Source: an uncultured Bacteroidales bacterium (GTDB lineage: Bacteria > Bacteroidota > Bacteroidia > Bacteroidales > UBA932). Taken from it: a stretch of DNA of 64,000 nt. A program made the position numbers and the translations under genes. The notes under the pieces are model-generated. The model saw nothing but the letters and a program-made list of their open reading frames with translations, was not told where the DNA came from and searched no databases. The stretch is from the NCBI GenBank assembly GCA_946405435.1, contig CAMJHF010000012.1, positions 1-64,000 of the forward strand, given 5' to 3'. This document shows, piece after piece, positions 35,025 through 43,111 of this stretch; the stretch's first letter is position 1; each line of letters begins with the position of its first letter.

Positions 35025-36295
35025 ATGTTGCAAAAGTCAGTATGTTCGGCATGCCTGTCGGCATCTTTAATTGGGATGATAGATATGAGGTTGCCAGATT
35101 TGAATATGACCCAAGTTTTATTGGCAGTGGTTTGGAACCATCTCCGTTGATGATGCCGGTTCGGGAAGGACGGGTTTATTCTTTTGCCAATTTGGGAAGG
35201 GACACTTTTCAGGGGTTGCCTGGGATGCTGGCAGATTCTCTGCCCGACACTTATGGACGAGCCCTGTTCGACAGATGGCTGTCTCTGATGGGGCGCACAA
35301 GCGGTAATCCCATTGAATCGCTCTGTTTCTTGGGAAATCGATGTATGGGGGCGTTGGAATTTGAACCCGCAATTGAATTTTCCTATAACCAAGAAACCAA
35401 GTTTGAGATAGACAAGTTGGTTGAGGTCGCAAAAGAAGCGCTTTCAGAAAAATCTTCTTTTGCTACAAATTTGGAAGATGACAAGAAAGCTGCTATTGCT
35501 GAAATTCTGCGTCTGGGCACTTCTGCCGGTGGCCAACGGGCCAAAGCCATCATTGCTTATAATAAAGAAACAGGTGAAGTGCGCTCTGGCCAAGTGGAAG
35601 CTCCCGCCGGCTTTGACTACTATCTCATCAAACTTGATGGAGTATCTGCCAAGGCTGGATTCAGAGAGACGGAGAACTATGGACGACTGGAGTACTCTTT
35701 CTACAAGTTAGCCAAGGCCTGTGGCATAGAGATGTCAGAATGTTCTCTCATTGAGGAAAACGGACGTGCCCATTTCCTCACGAAACGTTTTGACAGAAAG
35801 GAGGGGCGAAAGGTACACATGCAGACGTTGTGTGGGATCGCCCATTTTGACTACCGACTCCATCGGGCATACTCATATGAACAAGCCTTCAATGTCATGC
35901 GGGCATTACGATTGTCCTACTCGGAAGCCAGACAGATGTTTCGCCGGATGGTGTTCAATGTTGTGATTCGCAACCAGGATGATCATACTAAGAACATTTC
36001 TTTCTTAATGGGAGAAGACGGAAAGTGGTATCTCTCGCCGGCTTACGATATGGGCTATGCCTATAATCCCGATGGTGGATGGACTGCCACGCATCAGATG
36101 TCTATCAATGAGAAATTTGATAATATCACCCGAGATGACTTGCTGATATTCGCTTCCAATAACAACATCAAAGATGCAGTAACCGTCGTTGATGAGGTTT
36201 GTGAGGCAGTCTCGCATTGGGAGGATATAGCGAAAGATTGCGGTGTCCCATCGGTCATGATTGATGCCATTATTCCCAATTTTATTCTCTGGTGA
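35018..36295 (+). CDS. hipA: HipA-like serine/threonine kinase toxin
   Basis: The 425-residue protein has the HipA N-terminal subdomain (to about 120), the P-loop-like GTSAGGQRAKA (167-177), YYLIKLDG with the ATP lysine, RNQDDHTKN (318-326) with the catalytic aspartate, and SPAYDMGYAY (340-349) as the metal-binding segment. HipA kinases phosphorylate aminoacyl-tRNA synthetases such as GltX and cause growth arrest. The active-site residues look intact. The gene is more AT-rich than the genes on either side, consistent with acquisition with hipB. Confidence 0.9.
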   Translation: MVDVAKVSMFGMPVGIFNWDDRYEVARFEYDPSFIGSGLEPSPLMMPVREGRVYSFANLGRDTFQGLPGMLADSLPDTYGRALFDRWLSLMGRTSGNPIESLCFLGNRCMGALEFEPAIEFSYNQETKFEIDKLVEVAKEALSEKSSFATNLEDDKKAAIAEILRLGTSAGGQRAKAIIAYNKETGEVRSGQVEAPAGFDYYLIKLDGVSAKAGFRETENYGRLEYSFYKLAKACGIEMSECSLIEENGRAHFLTKRFDRKEGRKVHMQTLCGIAHFDYRLHRAYSYEQAFNVMRALRLSYSEARQMFRRMVFNVVIRNQDDHTKNISFLMGEDGKWYLSPAYDMGYAYNPDGGWTATHQMSINEKFDNITRDDLLIFASNNNIKDAVTVVDEVCEAVSHWEDIAKDCGVPSVMIDAIIPNFILW

Positions 36296-36310
36296 GCGGG
36301 GCCAAAGACA

Positions 36311-36327
36311 GGAGATGTTTAATCTCC
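36311..36327. other. Short perfect hairpin between hipA and the alkD-like gene
   Basis: GGAGAT and ATCTCC form a six-pair stem with a five-base loop, 16 bases after the hipA stop. There is no T-run behind it, so it is not a convincing intrinsic terminator. It may only affect mRNA processing. Confidence 0.35.
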
Positions 36328-36340
36328 ATGGTATAGTGTT

Positions 36341-37099
36341 ATGTACGAACTTCATTCCTCCATATTAGCCGTTGCCGACCCGTCCCAGGTGGAGGGCCTG
36401 AGCCGGTTCTTCAAGACGGGGCCGGGGCAGTACGGAGAGGGGGATAAGTTCCTGGGTATCAAGGTGCCAGTGACGCGCTCGGTCGTGAAGGCGTGCTGGA
36501 AGACAACGGACTTCGAGGAGCTGGAGCGCTGCATCGGCAGCGAGTATCATGAGCTTCGCCTTGCAGCCCTTCTCGCGCTGGTTGAGATCTTCTCGCATCC
36601 GAAGTTATACTTGCGAAACCAAGATGCCGGGGCCTGTCATTCTGAGCAGAGCGAAGAATCTCTGCGCCGCCGCTGCATCGATTTCTATCTTTCCCACACC
36701 GACCGCATCAACAACTGGGACCTGGTGGACCTGAGCTGCTACCCGCTTCTGGGCACGTGGCTGCTGGACAAGGACCGCAGCATCCTGTATGATCTGGCCC
36801 GAAGCGGTAAGACCCTCTGGGAGCAGCGAATCGGCATCGTCTCCACAATGGCCTTCGTCCGGCACGGGCAGCTCGCAGACACTTTCGCCATTGCCGATAT
36901 CCTCCTTCATCACCCGCACGACCTGATTCACAAAGCCGTCGGCTGGCTATTACGTGAGGCGGGAAAACGCGACAAGAAGGCGCTGGAGGCGTATCTTTTG
37001 CCCCGTTATCGCCAGATGCCCCGTACCATGCTCCGTTATGCCATCGAAAAATTCCCGGAGCCCGAGCGCCAGCGCTATCTGAAAGGGCTCCTTAACTGA
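36341..37099 (+). CDS. DNA alkylation repair protein (AlkD-like, HEAT repeats) with repeat insertion
   Basis: The 252-residue all-helical protein matches AlkD-type glycosylases: FFKTGPGQYGEGDKFLGIKV at 23-42, RLAALLALVEIF, and NNWDLVDLS at 125-133 containing the tryptophan-aspartate pair used for base excision. These enzymes release cationic alkylated bases. Residues 99-108 (CHSEQSEESL) come from a dispersed DNA repeat at 36635-36662 inserted in frame between helices. The rest of the protein is complete, so it is probably functional. Confidence 0.87.
   Translation: MYELHSSILAVADPSQVEGLSRFFKTGPGQYGEGDKFLGIKVPVTRSVVKACWKTTDFEELERCIGSEYHELRLAALLALVEIFSHPKLYLRNQDAGACHSEQSEESLRRRCIDFYLSHTDRINNWDLVDLSCYPLLGTWLLDKDRSILYDLARSGKTLWEQRIGIVSTMAFVRHGQLADTFAIADILLHHPHDLIHKAVGWLLREAGKRDKKALEAYLLPRYRQMPRTMLRYAIEKFPEPERQRYLKGLLN
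36635..36662 (+). repeat. Dispersed repeat (CHSEQSEES-type), copy 2, inside the alkD-like gene
   Basis: The stretch starts TGTCATTCTGAG and ends GCGAAGAATCT. It is translated in frame as CHSEQSEES within the AlkD-like protein. The copies at 33059 and 40700 share both ends. Confidence 0.8.
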
Positions 37100-37116
37100 T
37101 TCTGCGCATGCGCATC

Positions 37117-37208
37117 GTGCTCATACTGGTCCATCGACCTGTACCCACATGCGCGAAAAAGGCCGATTTTGACGATACCCTGCCACCTGCGTGGACCGGT
37201 ATGAGCAC
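37117..37208. repeat. REP-like inverted repeat between convergent genes, copy A
   Basis: Arms at 37117-37133 and 37192-37208 are inverted complements with one mismatch in 17 bases (GTGCTCATACTGGTCCA against TGGACCGGTATGAGCAC). Between them lies ATGCGCGAAAAAGGCCG followed by TTTTGACGATACCCTGCC. The right half is closely related to the repeat at 45933-46032 beside the transposase. It fills the gap between the alkD-like gene (+) and the flavodoxin-like gene (-) and could act as a two-way transcription stop. Nothing else is seen in 37100-37240. Confidence 0.75.
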
Positions 37209-37240
37209 CCGGGGCGTGGATGCGGTCGATGAGGCCCGTC

Positions 37241-37861
37241 CTACCGTATAAAATGCATCGGAGCCCAGGGCTCGTCGCCGCGGCCGGGGGCGGGAGTGCC
37301 GCCGGTGGCCTTGAGCAGGAAGGCCATGTTGTTCGCAAGTGCCCTCATCGTCTGCATACCCTCGGTGTCCAGTGCGGCCTGGCCGGGCTCGCGGCCATAG
37401 ACGATGTTCCAGTACTGTGACGTGACGACTGGCATGTTCATCATCTGGAAGGGGAGGTTCAGCGTTTCAAAACTTGCCGTTGCACCGCCTCTCCGGCACA
37501 CTGCAATGGCTGCAGCGGGCTTGCCGGCAATGGCTCCGCCGTTTGAGTAGAACGCCCGCTGGATGATGGAGAGCAGGGCTCCGTTGGGCTGGCCGTAGTA
37601 CACGGGCGAACCGACAATTAGGGCGTCGCACGAGGCGAATCTTTCGCTGATGCGGTTGCAGACGTCGTCGTCGAAGACGCAGCGGCCGCCGGCCTTCGCC
37701 TTGCACTGATTGCAGGCAATGCATCCACGGACCGGTTTGTTGCCGATCCACACTATTTCACTTTCTATACCGTTTTTCTTCAGCTGCGCCGCTACTTCTC
37801 CCAGCGCGGTGGCGGTATTGCCATTCTGGCGCGGACTTCCGTTGATGAGTAATACTTTCAT
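37241..37861 (-). CDS. Flavodoxin-family NAD(P)H-dependent FMN reductase
   Basis: The 206-residue protein has the FMN phosphate loop LLINGSPRQNGNTATAL at 4-20, a four-cysteine-like segment GCIACNQCKAKAGGRC, and VGSPVYYGQPNG, as in iron-sulfur flavoproteins or the FMN_red family. Only three of the cysteines lie in the compact motif, so a cluster is possible but not certain. It is monocistronic and convergent with the alkD-like gene. Physiological electron acceptor unknown. Confidence 0.85.
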   Translation of the reverse strand: MKVLLINGSPRQNGNTATALGEVAAQLKKNGIESEIVWIGNKPVRGCIACNQCKAKAGGRCVFDDDVCNRISERFASCDALIVGSPVYYGQPNGALLSIIQRAFYSNGGAIAGKPAAAIAVCRRGGATASFETLNLPFQMMNMPVVTSQYWNIVYGREPGQAALDTEGMQTMRALANNMAFLLKATGGTPAPGRGDEPWAPMHFIR

Positions 37862-37893
37862 AGTGCGAAGTTAATAATTTCCCCGAAAATGAC

Positions 37894-37901
37894 TAAATTT
37901 G
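37894..37901 (+). promoter_or_regulatory. -7-type promoter element for capE
   Basis: TAAATTTG matches the Bacteroidota TAnnTTTG consensus and lies 37 bases before the capE start. No good -33 TTG is seen at the right distance. Confidence 0.5.
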
Positions 37902-37938
37902 TAGGATTTAACAACAATCGCAATAAAGAATTAACCAT

Positions 37939-38988
37939 ATGAGTGTTTTCAAAGACAAGACGCTGCTGATTACGGGCGGTACCGGCAGTTTCGGCAATGC
38001 GGTGCTGAACAGGTTCCTGCGTACCGACATAGGCGAGATCCGCATCTTCAGCCGCGACGAGAAGAAGCAGGACGACATGCGTCACGACTTCCAGGCTCGT
38101 ATGCCGGAGGTGGCGGGCAAGATCAAGTTCTACATCGGCGACGTCCGCAACCGCAGCACGCTGCATTATGCCATGCAAGGCGTTGATTATGTGTTCCATG
38201 CGGCAGCGCTGAAGCAGGTGCCCAGCTGCGAGTTCTTCCCGATGGAGGCCGTGAAGACCAACGTCATCGGCACGGACAACACGCTGGACGCGGCCATCGA
38301 AGCTGGCGTGAAATGCGTCATCTGCCTCTCCACCGACAAGGCTGCGTATCCCATCAATGCGATGGGCATCACCAAGGCCATCGAGGAGAAAGTGGCCATC
38401 GCCAAGAGCCGCTACAGCGGTGCGACCAAGATCTGCTGCACCCGTTACGGCAACGTGATGTGCTCCCGCGGAAGCGTCATCCCTCTGTGGATCGACCAGA
38501 TCCGCAAAGGTAACCCTATCACGCTGACGGAGCCCAAGATGACGCGGTTCATCATGAGCCTCGAAGAGGCAGTGGACCTTGTGCTCTTTGCCTTCGAGAA
38601 CGGACAGAACGGCGATATTCTCGTGCAGAAGGCTCCAGCCTGCACCATCGGCACCCAGGCCGAGGCGGTGTGCGAGCTCTTCGGCGGCGATAAGTCTCAA
38701 ATCAAGGTCATCGGCATCCGCCACGGCGAGAAGATGTACGAGACGCTGCTCACCAAGGAGGAGGCGGCCAAAGCCGTGGATATGGGCAACTTCTACCGCG
38801 TGCCGGCAGACAACCGCGACCTCAACTACGACAAGTATTTCAAAGAGGGCGACGCCAAGCGTGCCACGATCGACGAGTTCAACTCGGACAATACCTACCG
38901 GCTCAACCTCGAAGAGACCAAGGCCAAGATTGCCTCGCTGGAATACATCCAGAATGAACTCAACGGCGTGCCGAATATCGTGAAATAA
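37939..38988 (+). CDS. capE: UDP-N-acetylglucosamine 4,6-dehydratase/epimerase (CapE/WbjB/FnlA)
   Basis: The 349-residue extended SDR starts TLLITGGTGSFGNAVL and contains LSTDKAAYPINAMGITK (a Met-Gly-x3-Lys pattern replacing Tyr-x3-Lys, typical of this branch) and CTRYGNVMCSRGSVIPLW. It carries out the first step of UDP-N-acetyl-L-fucosamine synthesis from UDP-GlcNAc: dehydration with C5 epimerisation. capF follows with an overlapping stop/start, and capG comes third. Confidence 0.9.
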   Translation: MSVFKDKTLLITGGTGSFGNAVLNRFLRTDIGEIRIFSRDEKKQDDMRHDFQARMPEVAGKIKFYIGDVRNRSTLHYAMQGVDYVFHAAALKQVPSCEFFPMEAVKTNVIGTDNTLDAAIEAGVKCVICLSTDKAAYPINAMGITKAIEEKVAIAKSRYSGATKICCTRYGNVMCSRGSVIPLWIDQIRKGNPITLTEPKMTRFIMSLEEAVDLVLFAFENGQNGDILVQKAPACTIGTQAEAVCELFGGDKSQIKVIGIRHGEKMYETLLTKEEAAKAVDMGNFYRVPADNRDLNYDKYFKEGDAKRATIDEFNSDNTYRLNLEETKAKIASLEYIQNELNGVPNIVK

Positions 38989-40193
38989 TGAAGATACTGG
39001 TTACCGGCGCAAAGGGGTTCGTGGGCAAGAACCTGTGCGCACAGTTGAAGAACATACGGGACGGCAAGGCCCGGAATTACGGCGTCGTGGTCTCGGAAGT
39101 CTTTGAGTACGACCTTGACGGCACTCCGGAGCAGCTGGATGCGTGGTGCGCCGAGTGCGACTTCGTCTTCAACCTTGCCGGCGTCAACAGGCCGCAGAAC
39201 CAGGAAGAATTCATGGCCGGCAATTTCGGCTTTGCCTCCACGCTCCTGGATACGCTGCGCAAGCACGGCAACACCTGCCCGGTGATGCTTTCCAGCAGCC
39301 AGCAGGCCAGCCTTACCGGACGCTTCGGCAATTCCGAGTACGGCCGCAGCAAGAAAGCAGGGGAGGACCTGTTCCTTTCCTACGGCGCAGAAACCGGCGC
39401 AAAGGTGCTTGTGTACCGTTTCCCGAATCTCTTCGGCAAATGGTGCCGGCCCAACTACAACAGCGCTGTAGCGACATTCTGCAATGCGGTGGCCAACGAC
39501 CTGCCGTACACGGTCAACGACCCCAGCGTGGAACTGGAACTGCTGTACATCGACGACCTGGTGGACGAGATGATCGCCTGCCTGCGGGGCGAGGAGCATC
39601 GCTGCGAGTTCGACGGGCTTGGTGTCTTCCCGATGAAGGAAGGCCGCTACTGTTATGTGCCCACTACCCACAGGGCCACCCTCGGTGAGATTGTGAACCT
39701 GCTCGACAGCTTCGCTGCGCAGCCCAAGACTCTTATGATTCCGGAGATACCGGCGGGCAGCTTCGCCAAGAAGCTGTACAGCACCTATTTAAGCTATCTT
39801 CCCAAAGAGAAGGCAGCCTTCCCGCTCAAGATGAACGTGGACGAACGGGGAAGCTTCACCGAACTCATCCACACCCATAGCGCCGGACAGGTCAGCATCA
39901 ACATCTCCAAGCCCGGCATCACCAAGGGGCAGCACTGGCACAACACCAAGTTCGAGCAGTTCATCGTGGTCAAGGGCCACGGCCTCATCCAGCAGCGAAG
40001 CCTGGGTGACCCCGAGGGCAAGATCCTCGAGTGGGAGGTTGACGGCGACCACATCCAGGCCGTCCACATGCTCCCCGGCTACACGCACAACATCATAAAC
40101 CTTAGTGAGACAGAGGAACTTGTGACGGTGATGTACTGCAACGAAGTGTTTAATCCCGACAAACCGGACACTTATTCTGAACCGGTAAAATAA
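38988..40193 (+). CDS. capF: CapF/WbjC/FnlB: NADPH reductase with C-terminal cupin
   Basis: The 401-residue protein has an N-terminal SDR domain (ILVTGAKGFVGKN; NLAGVNRP; YGRSKKAGEDL with Tyr-x3-Lys) and, from about residue 275, a cupin domain with KGQHWHNTKFEQF and PGYTHNI. This two-domain layout is that of S. aureus CapF, which acts on the CapE product to give the 6-deoxy-talose intermediate. Full length and both metal-type histidine sites are present. Confidence 0.92.
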   Translation: MKILVTGAKGFVGKNLCAQLKNIRDGKARNYGVVVSEVFEYDLDGTPEQLDAWCAECDFVFNLAGVNRPQNQEEFMAGNFGFASTLLDTLRKHGNTCPVMLSSSQQASLTGRFGNSEYGRSKKAGEDLFLSYGAETGAKVLVYRFPNLFGKWCRPNYNSAVATFCNAVANDLPYTVNDPSVELELLYIDDLVDEMIACLRGEEHRCEFDGLGVFPMKEGRYCYVPTTHRATLGEIVNLLDSFAAQPKTLMIPEIPAGSFAKKLYSTYLSYLPKEKAAFPLKMNVDERGSFTELIHTHSAGQVSINISKPGITKGQHWHNTKFEQFIVVKGHGLIQQRSLGDPEGKILEWEVDGDHIQAVHMLPGYTHNIINLSETEELVTVMYCNEVFNPDKPDTYSEPVK

Positions 40194-40212
40194 TTGCTGA
40201 TATTAGTACGCT

Positions 40213-40680
40213 ATGACAAGCCTTTCAGATAAAGAACGCGCGGCACAGATGGCAGATATGAAGTCGTTCGACGAACAGATGCCCTGCGTCGGAATTTTTT
40301 GGTATGATCCTTCTGATCACTCGCTTTTCGGCGTGAGGAAGAAAGAGCTTACGCCGCAGGACGTTGAGGCGGCGGCAGAGAAAGGCGTACCCTTTATCAA
40401 TTATCCTCACCTGCACAGGCAGGTCTGGGCAAAGGAGTTCTTTAAGGCTCAGGCAAAACATCTTGAAACGAAATTCAAAGGTGATTATACCCAGGTCCCG
40501 CGCGGCCGGGTGGCCTGGACTATCGACAAGTTCATTGTGTTGGTAGGAAAGTGGGCGGAACCCATTCAGGATGAACTCGAATCCCTTCTGGAGTCGGAGT
40601 TCTCTCTGCCGTACTTTGAGTTCGTATATGATGAACACTGGGACCTTGGCCACGGATGGTCAGGCGATATGCCCAGATAA
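40213..40680 (+). CDS. Conserved hypothetical protein (155 aa)
   Basis: I do not recognise the family with certainty. It is a soluble, acidic protein without signal peptide or membrane helix. MPCVGIFWYDPSDHSLFGV near the start and FEFVYDEHWDLGHGWSGDM at the end look conserved, with His and Asp/Trp clusters at the C-terminus. It lies between capF and capG in the FucNAc operon, 19 bases after capF. Similar small proteins occur scattered in Bacteroides-like genomes, so a role in the sugar pathway is not required. Confidence 0.6.
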   Translation: MTSLSDKERAAQMADMKSFDEQMPCVGIFWYDPSDHSLFGVRKKELTPQDVEAAAEKGVPFINYPHLHRQVWAKEFFKAQAKHLETKFKGDYTQVPRGRVAWTIDKFIVLVGKWAEPIQDELESLLESEFSLPYFEFVYDEHWDLGHGWSGDMPR

Positions 40681-40699
40681 CGGCAAACTGCTCGATAAC

Positions 40700-40750
40700 T
40701 GTCATTCTGAAGCCTGCCCTGATCTTGCCGAATGGCGAAGCGAAGAATCT
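40700..40750 (+). repeat. Dispersed repeat (CHSEQSEES-type), copy 3, upstream of capG
   Basis: A longer version of the repeat: TGTCATTCTGA at the left, about 30 inner bases, then GCGAAGCGAAGAATCT at the right. It ends 15 bases before the capG start and would read CHSEACPDLAEWRSEES in the capG frame. It therefore pads the intergenic gap and makes an upstream in-frame start look possible. Confidence 0.75.
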
Positions 40751-40765
40751 AATATTAAACAAGAT

Positions 40766-41926
40766 ATGGCACAATTTAAAAATAACGGGAAGCTGAAGCT
40801 TCTGATCATCGTGGGCACACGTCCGGAAATCATCCGTCTGGCGGCAGTCATAAACAAGTGCCGTGAGTACTTCGACTGCCTGCTGGCACACACCGGGCAG
40901 AACTACGACTATAATCTCAACGGAGTGTTCTTCAAGGACTTGAAGCTCGCCGACCCCGACGTGTATATGGAGGCAGTGGGCAAGGACCTCGGCGAGACGA
41001 TGGGCAACATCATCGCCAAGAGCTACCAGCTGATGGTGGAGGTGCAGCCTGACGCCGTGCTGGTGCTGGGCGACACGAACTCCTGCCTCAGCGTCATCGG
41101 CGCCAAGAGGCTCCACATCCCCATCTTCCACATGGAGGCCGGCAACCGCTGCAAGGATGAGTGCCTGCCCGAAGAGACCAACCGCCGCATCGTGGATATC
41201 ATTTCCGACGTGAACATGGCCTACAGCGAGCACGCGCGCCGCTATCTTGCCGACTGCGGCCTGCCCAAGGAGCGCACCTATGTCACCGGCAGCCCGATGG
41301 CCGAGGTTCTGCACCAGAATCTCAAGGAAATCGAGTCCAGCGACATCCATAAGCGCCTGGGCCTGGAGAAGGGCAAGTATATCCTGCTCTCCGCCCACCG
41401 CGAGGAGAACATCGACACGGAAAAGAACTTCTTGAGTCTCTTCAATGCCATCAACAAGATGGCGGAGAAGTACGATATGCCCATCCTCTACAGCTGCCAT
41501 CCGCGCAGCCGCAAGCGCCTGGAGCAGTCCGGCTTCAATCTCGACCGCCGCGTCATCCAGCACGAGCCACTTGGCTTCCACGACTACAACTGCCTGCAGA
41601 TGAACGCTTTCGCAGTGGTCTCCGACAGCGGTACCCTGCCCGAGGAGTCATCCTTCTTCACCAGCATCGGCCATCCTTTCCCGGCCATCTGCATCCGCAC
41701 CTCCACCGAGCGCCCCGAGGCCATAGACAAGGGCGACTTCATCATTGCCGGCATCGACGAGAAGAGCCTCCTGCAAGCCGTGGACACCGCTGTGGAGCTT
41801 AACAGGGCCGGCCAGCACGGCATCCCCGTGCCCGACTACACAGACGAAAATGTCTCCACTAAGGTCGTCAAGATTATCCAGTCCTACACAGGCATCGTGA
41901 ACAAAATGGTCTGGAGAAAATTCTAA
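40766..41926 (+). CDS. capG: UDP-N-acetylglucosamine 2-epimerase-like (CapG/WbjD/FnlC)
   Basis: The 386-residue epimerase has LLIIVGTRPEIIRLAAV, LAHTGQNYDYN, HMEAGNRCKDECLPEETNR, and SAHREENIDTEKN, all in the positions seen in WecB/CapG. It catalyses C2 epimerisation to UDP-L-FucNAc, completing the capE-capF-capG route. The frame is open from 40571, but I chose ATG 40766: residues before it are repeat-derived or out of family, and LKLLIIVGTRPE then starts about 12 residues in, as usual. Confidence 0.92.
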   Translation: MAQFKNNGKLKLLIIVGTRPEIIRLAAVINKCREYFDCLLAHTGQNYDYNLNGVFFKDLKLADPDVYMEAVGKDLGETMGNIIAKSYQLMVEVQPDAVLVLGDTNSCLSVIGAKRLHIPIFHMEAGNRCKDECLPEETNRRIVDIISDVNMAYSEHARRYLADCGLPKERTYVTGSPMAEVLHQNLKEIESSDIHKRLGLEKGKYILLSAHREENIDTEKNFLSLFNAINKMAEKYDMPILYSCHPRSRKRLEQSGFNLDRRVIQHEPLGFHDYNCLQMNAFAVVSDSGTLPEESSFFTSIGHPFPAICIRTSTERPEAIDKGDFIIAGIDEKSLLQAVDTAVELNRAGQHGIPVPDYTDENVSTKVVKIIQSYTGIVNKMVWRKF

Positions 41927-42010
41927 ATGGACAAACGTCATCTTCTTCTTGCCAACTGGATCAAAAGCATCAGGATAGACGAGCAGAAGGAGCTACTGCT
42001 GAGTCTGTGA
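41927..42010 (+). CDS. Possible 27-residue ORF after capG
   Basis: An ATG directly after the capG stop begins MDKRHLLLANWIKSIRIDEQ and ends at TGA 42008-42010, running into the 3' end of the opposite-strand gene. It could be the start of a gene whose remainder has been lost, or chance. No family recognised. Confidence 0.25.
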   Translation: MDKRHLLLANWIKSIRIDEQKELLLSL

Positions 42011-43099
42011 CGGCCTCAGCGTCAGCACGATATACTCCGAGCGGGTGCCGATGCGGAACTTTCCGCCCCAGATGCCGAGCCCCGAGGAGACGTAGTAGCG
42101 GGTATTGCCCCTACGGTGCTCTCCGAAGGCCTTTTCGTACATGATGTCGGTGAGCCAGTTGCCGGGCCAGATCTGGCCGTGATGCGTGTGGCCGCTGAAC
42201 TGGAAATCGGCCCCGGCCTCTTCGGCATCCTCAAGGTGGTAGGGCTGATGGTCGAGCACGACGGTGAACAGGCTGTCGGGCTTAAAGAGCTCCCAAAGTG
42301 CTGCCCTGCAAGGATTTGAACGGTCGTCCCTGCCGATTATCCGAATGCCGCACGCCTTTGTGGCGGCGTCCCTCAGGATGGTGATGCCGGCCTTGCCGAG
42401 AAAAGCCTCCGCGTCATCCTTACCGCCAATATACTCGTGGTTCCCAAGACATGCATATACGGGAGCGTCTATCCTCTGGAAGATGCTCCCGTAGTCTTTT
42501 TCTATGACAGGGCGCATGGAGCCGTCTACGATGTCTCCCGCGAAGAGCACAAGGTCGGGGTGTTCGGCGTTGAACAAATCTACCCACCGCTCCAGCTCCT
42601 TGCTGCGGTTGTGATACCCTGCGTGCAGGTCGCTGGCAAGCACGATGGTGAGCGGCTTGTCCAGATGCTTGTCCGTGGTGATTTCTATGGCCTCGCGATG
42701 TTTGTGGTGGTAGTGGATGCCGCCGTATGTGAGAAGGCCGAGGATAATTCCGAAGACGGTGCATGTGCCCGCCAAGGAATTGATTACGAAACCTTTAGGT
42801 ATAAGATGGACGAGCCTGCCAAGGTCGATGGCCAGAAAGAGCATCAGGGCATAGATGAAGAAAATCATCCACGAGGTGCCTATTTCGTAGGTCGCGGCGG
42901 CAAGCGTGAACGGCATCTTTTCGCCAAGCATGAAGTGCGGGAAAATGACAAGGAAGCACAACACATACAGCGCCGCCACGGCTGTCTTGGCCCAGTGCGG
43001 AAGTGGCAGTATGTGCCATATCCTATAGGTCGTATAGGCGATGGCGGCTGACAGCAGAATGAGCATCAGTATCCCCGTAAAAGCGATGGTGGATTTCAT
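41993..43099 (-). CDS. Membrane-anchored metallophosphoesterase (YkuE/YaeI-like)
   Basis: The 368-residue protein has four N-terminal membrane helices (within about 1-140), then a calcineurin-like domain: LASDLHAGY, LFAGDIVDGS, LGNHEYIGG, DHQPYHL and FSGHTHHGQIWPG, the complete set of metal ligands. Relatives hydrolyse phosphodiesters or pyrophosphates of lipid-linked or lipid-A-type substrates at the membrane. It is transcribed behind the HAD fusion gene with a 12-base gap. Confidence 0.87.
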   Translation of the reverse strand: MKSTIAFTGILMLILLSAAIAYTTYRIWHILPLPHWAKTAVAALYVLCFLVIFPHFMLGEKMPFTLAAATYEIGTSWMIFFIYALMLFLAIDLGRLVHLIPKGFVINSLAGTCTVFGIILGLLTYGGIHYHHKHREAIEITTDKHLDKPLTIVLASDLHAGYHNRSKELERWVDLFNAEHPDLVLFAGDIVDGSMRPVIEKDYGSIFQRIDAPVYACLGNHEYIGGKDDAEAFLGKAGITILRDAATKACGIRIIGRDDRSNPCRAALWELFKPDSLFTVVLDHQPYHLEDAEEAGADFQFSGHTHHGQIWPGNWLTDIMYEKAFGEHRRGNTRYYVSSGLGIWGGKFRIGTRSEYIVLTLRPSQTQQ

Positions 43100-43111
43100 G
43101 GGCGCGAAGGA

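Noticed and set aside
36311..36327. Intrinsic terminator after hipA
   Set aside because: Stem of only six pairs and no T-run.
34674..37099. A genomic island with attachment sites around hipBA-alkD
   Set aside because: No integrase, tRNA or flanking direct repeats could be found; only composition and context suggest insertion.
40571..40765. Upstream extension of capG
   Set aside because: Lies within the preceding gene's end and in the dispersed repeat; family N-terminus begins after ATG 40766.
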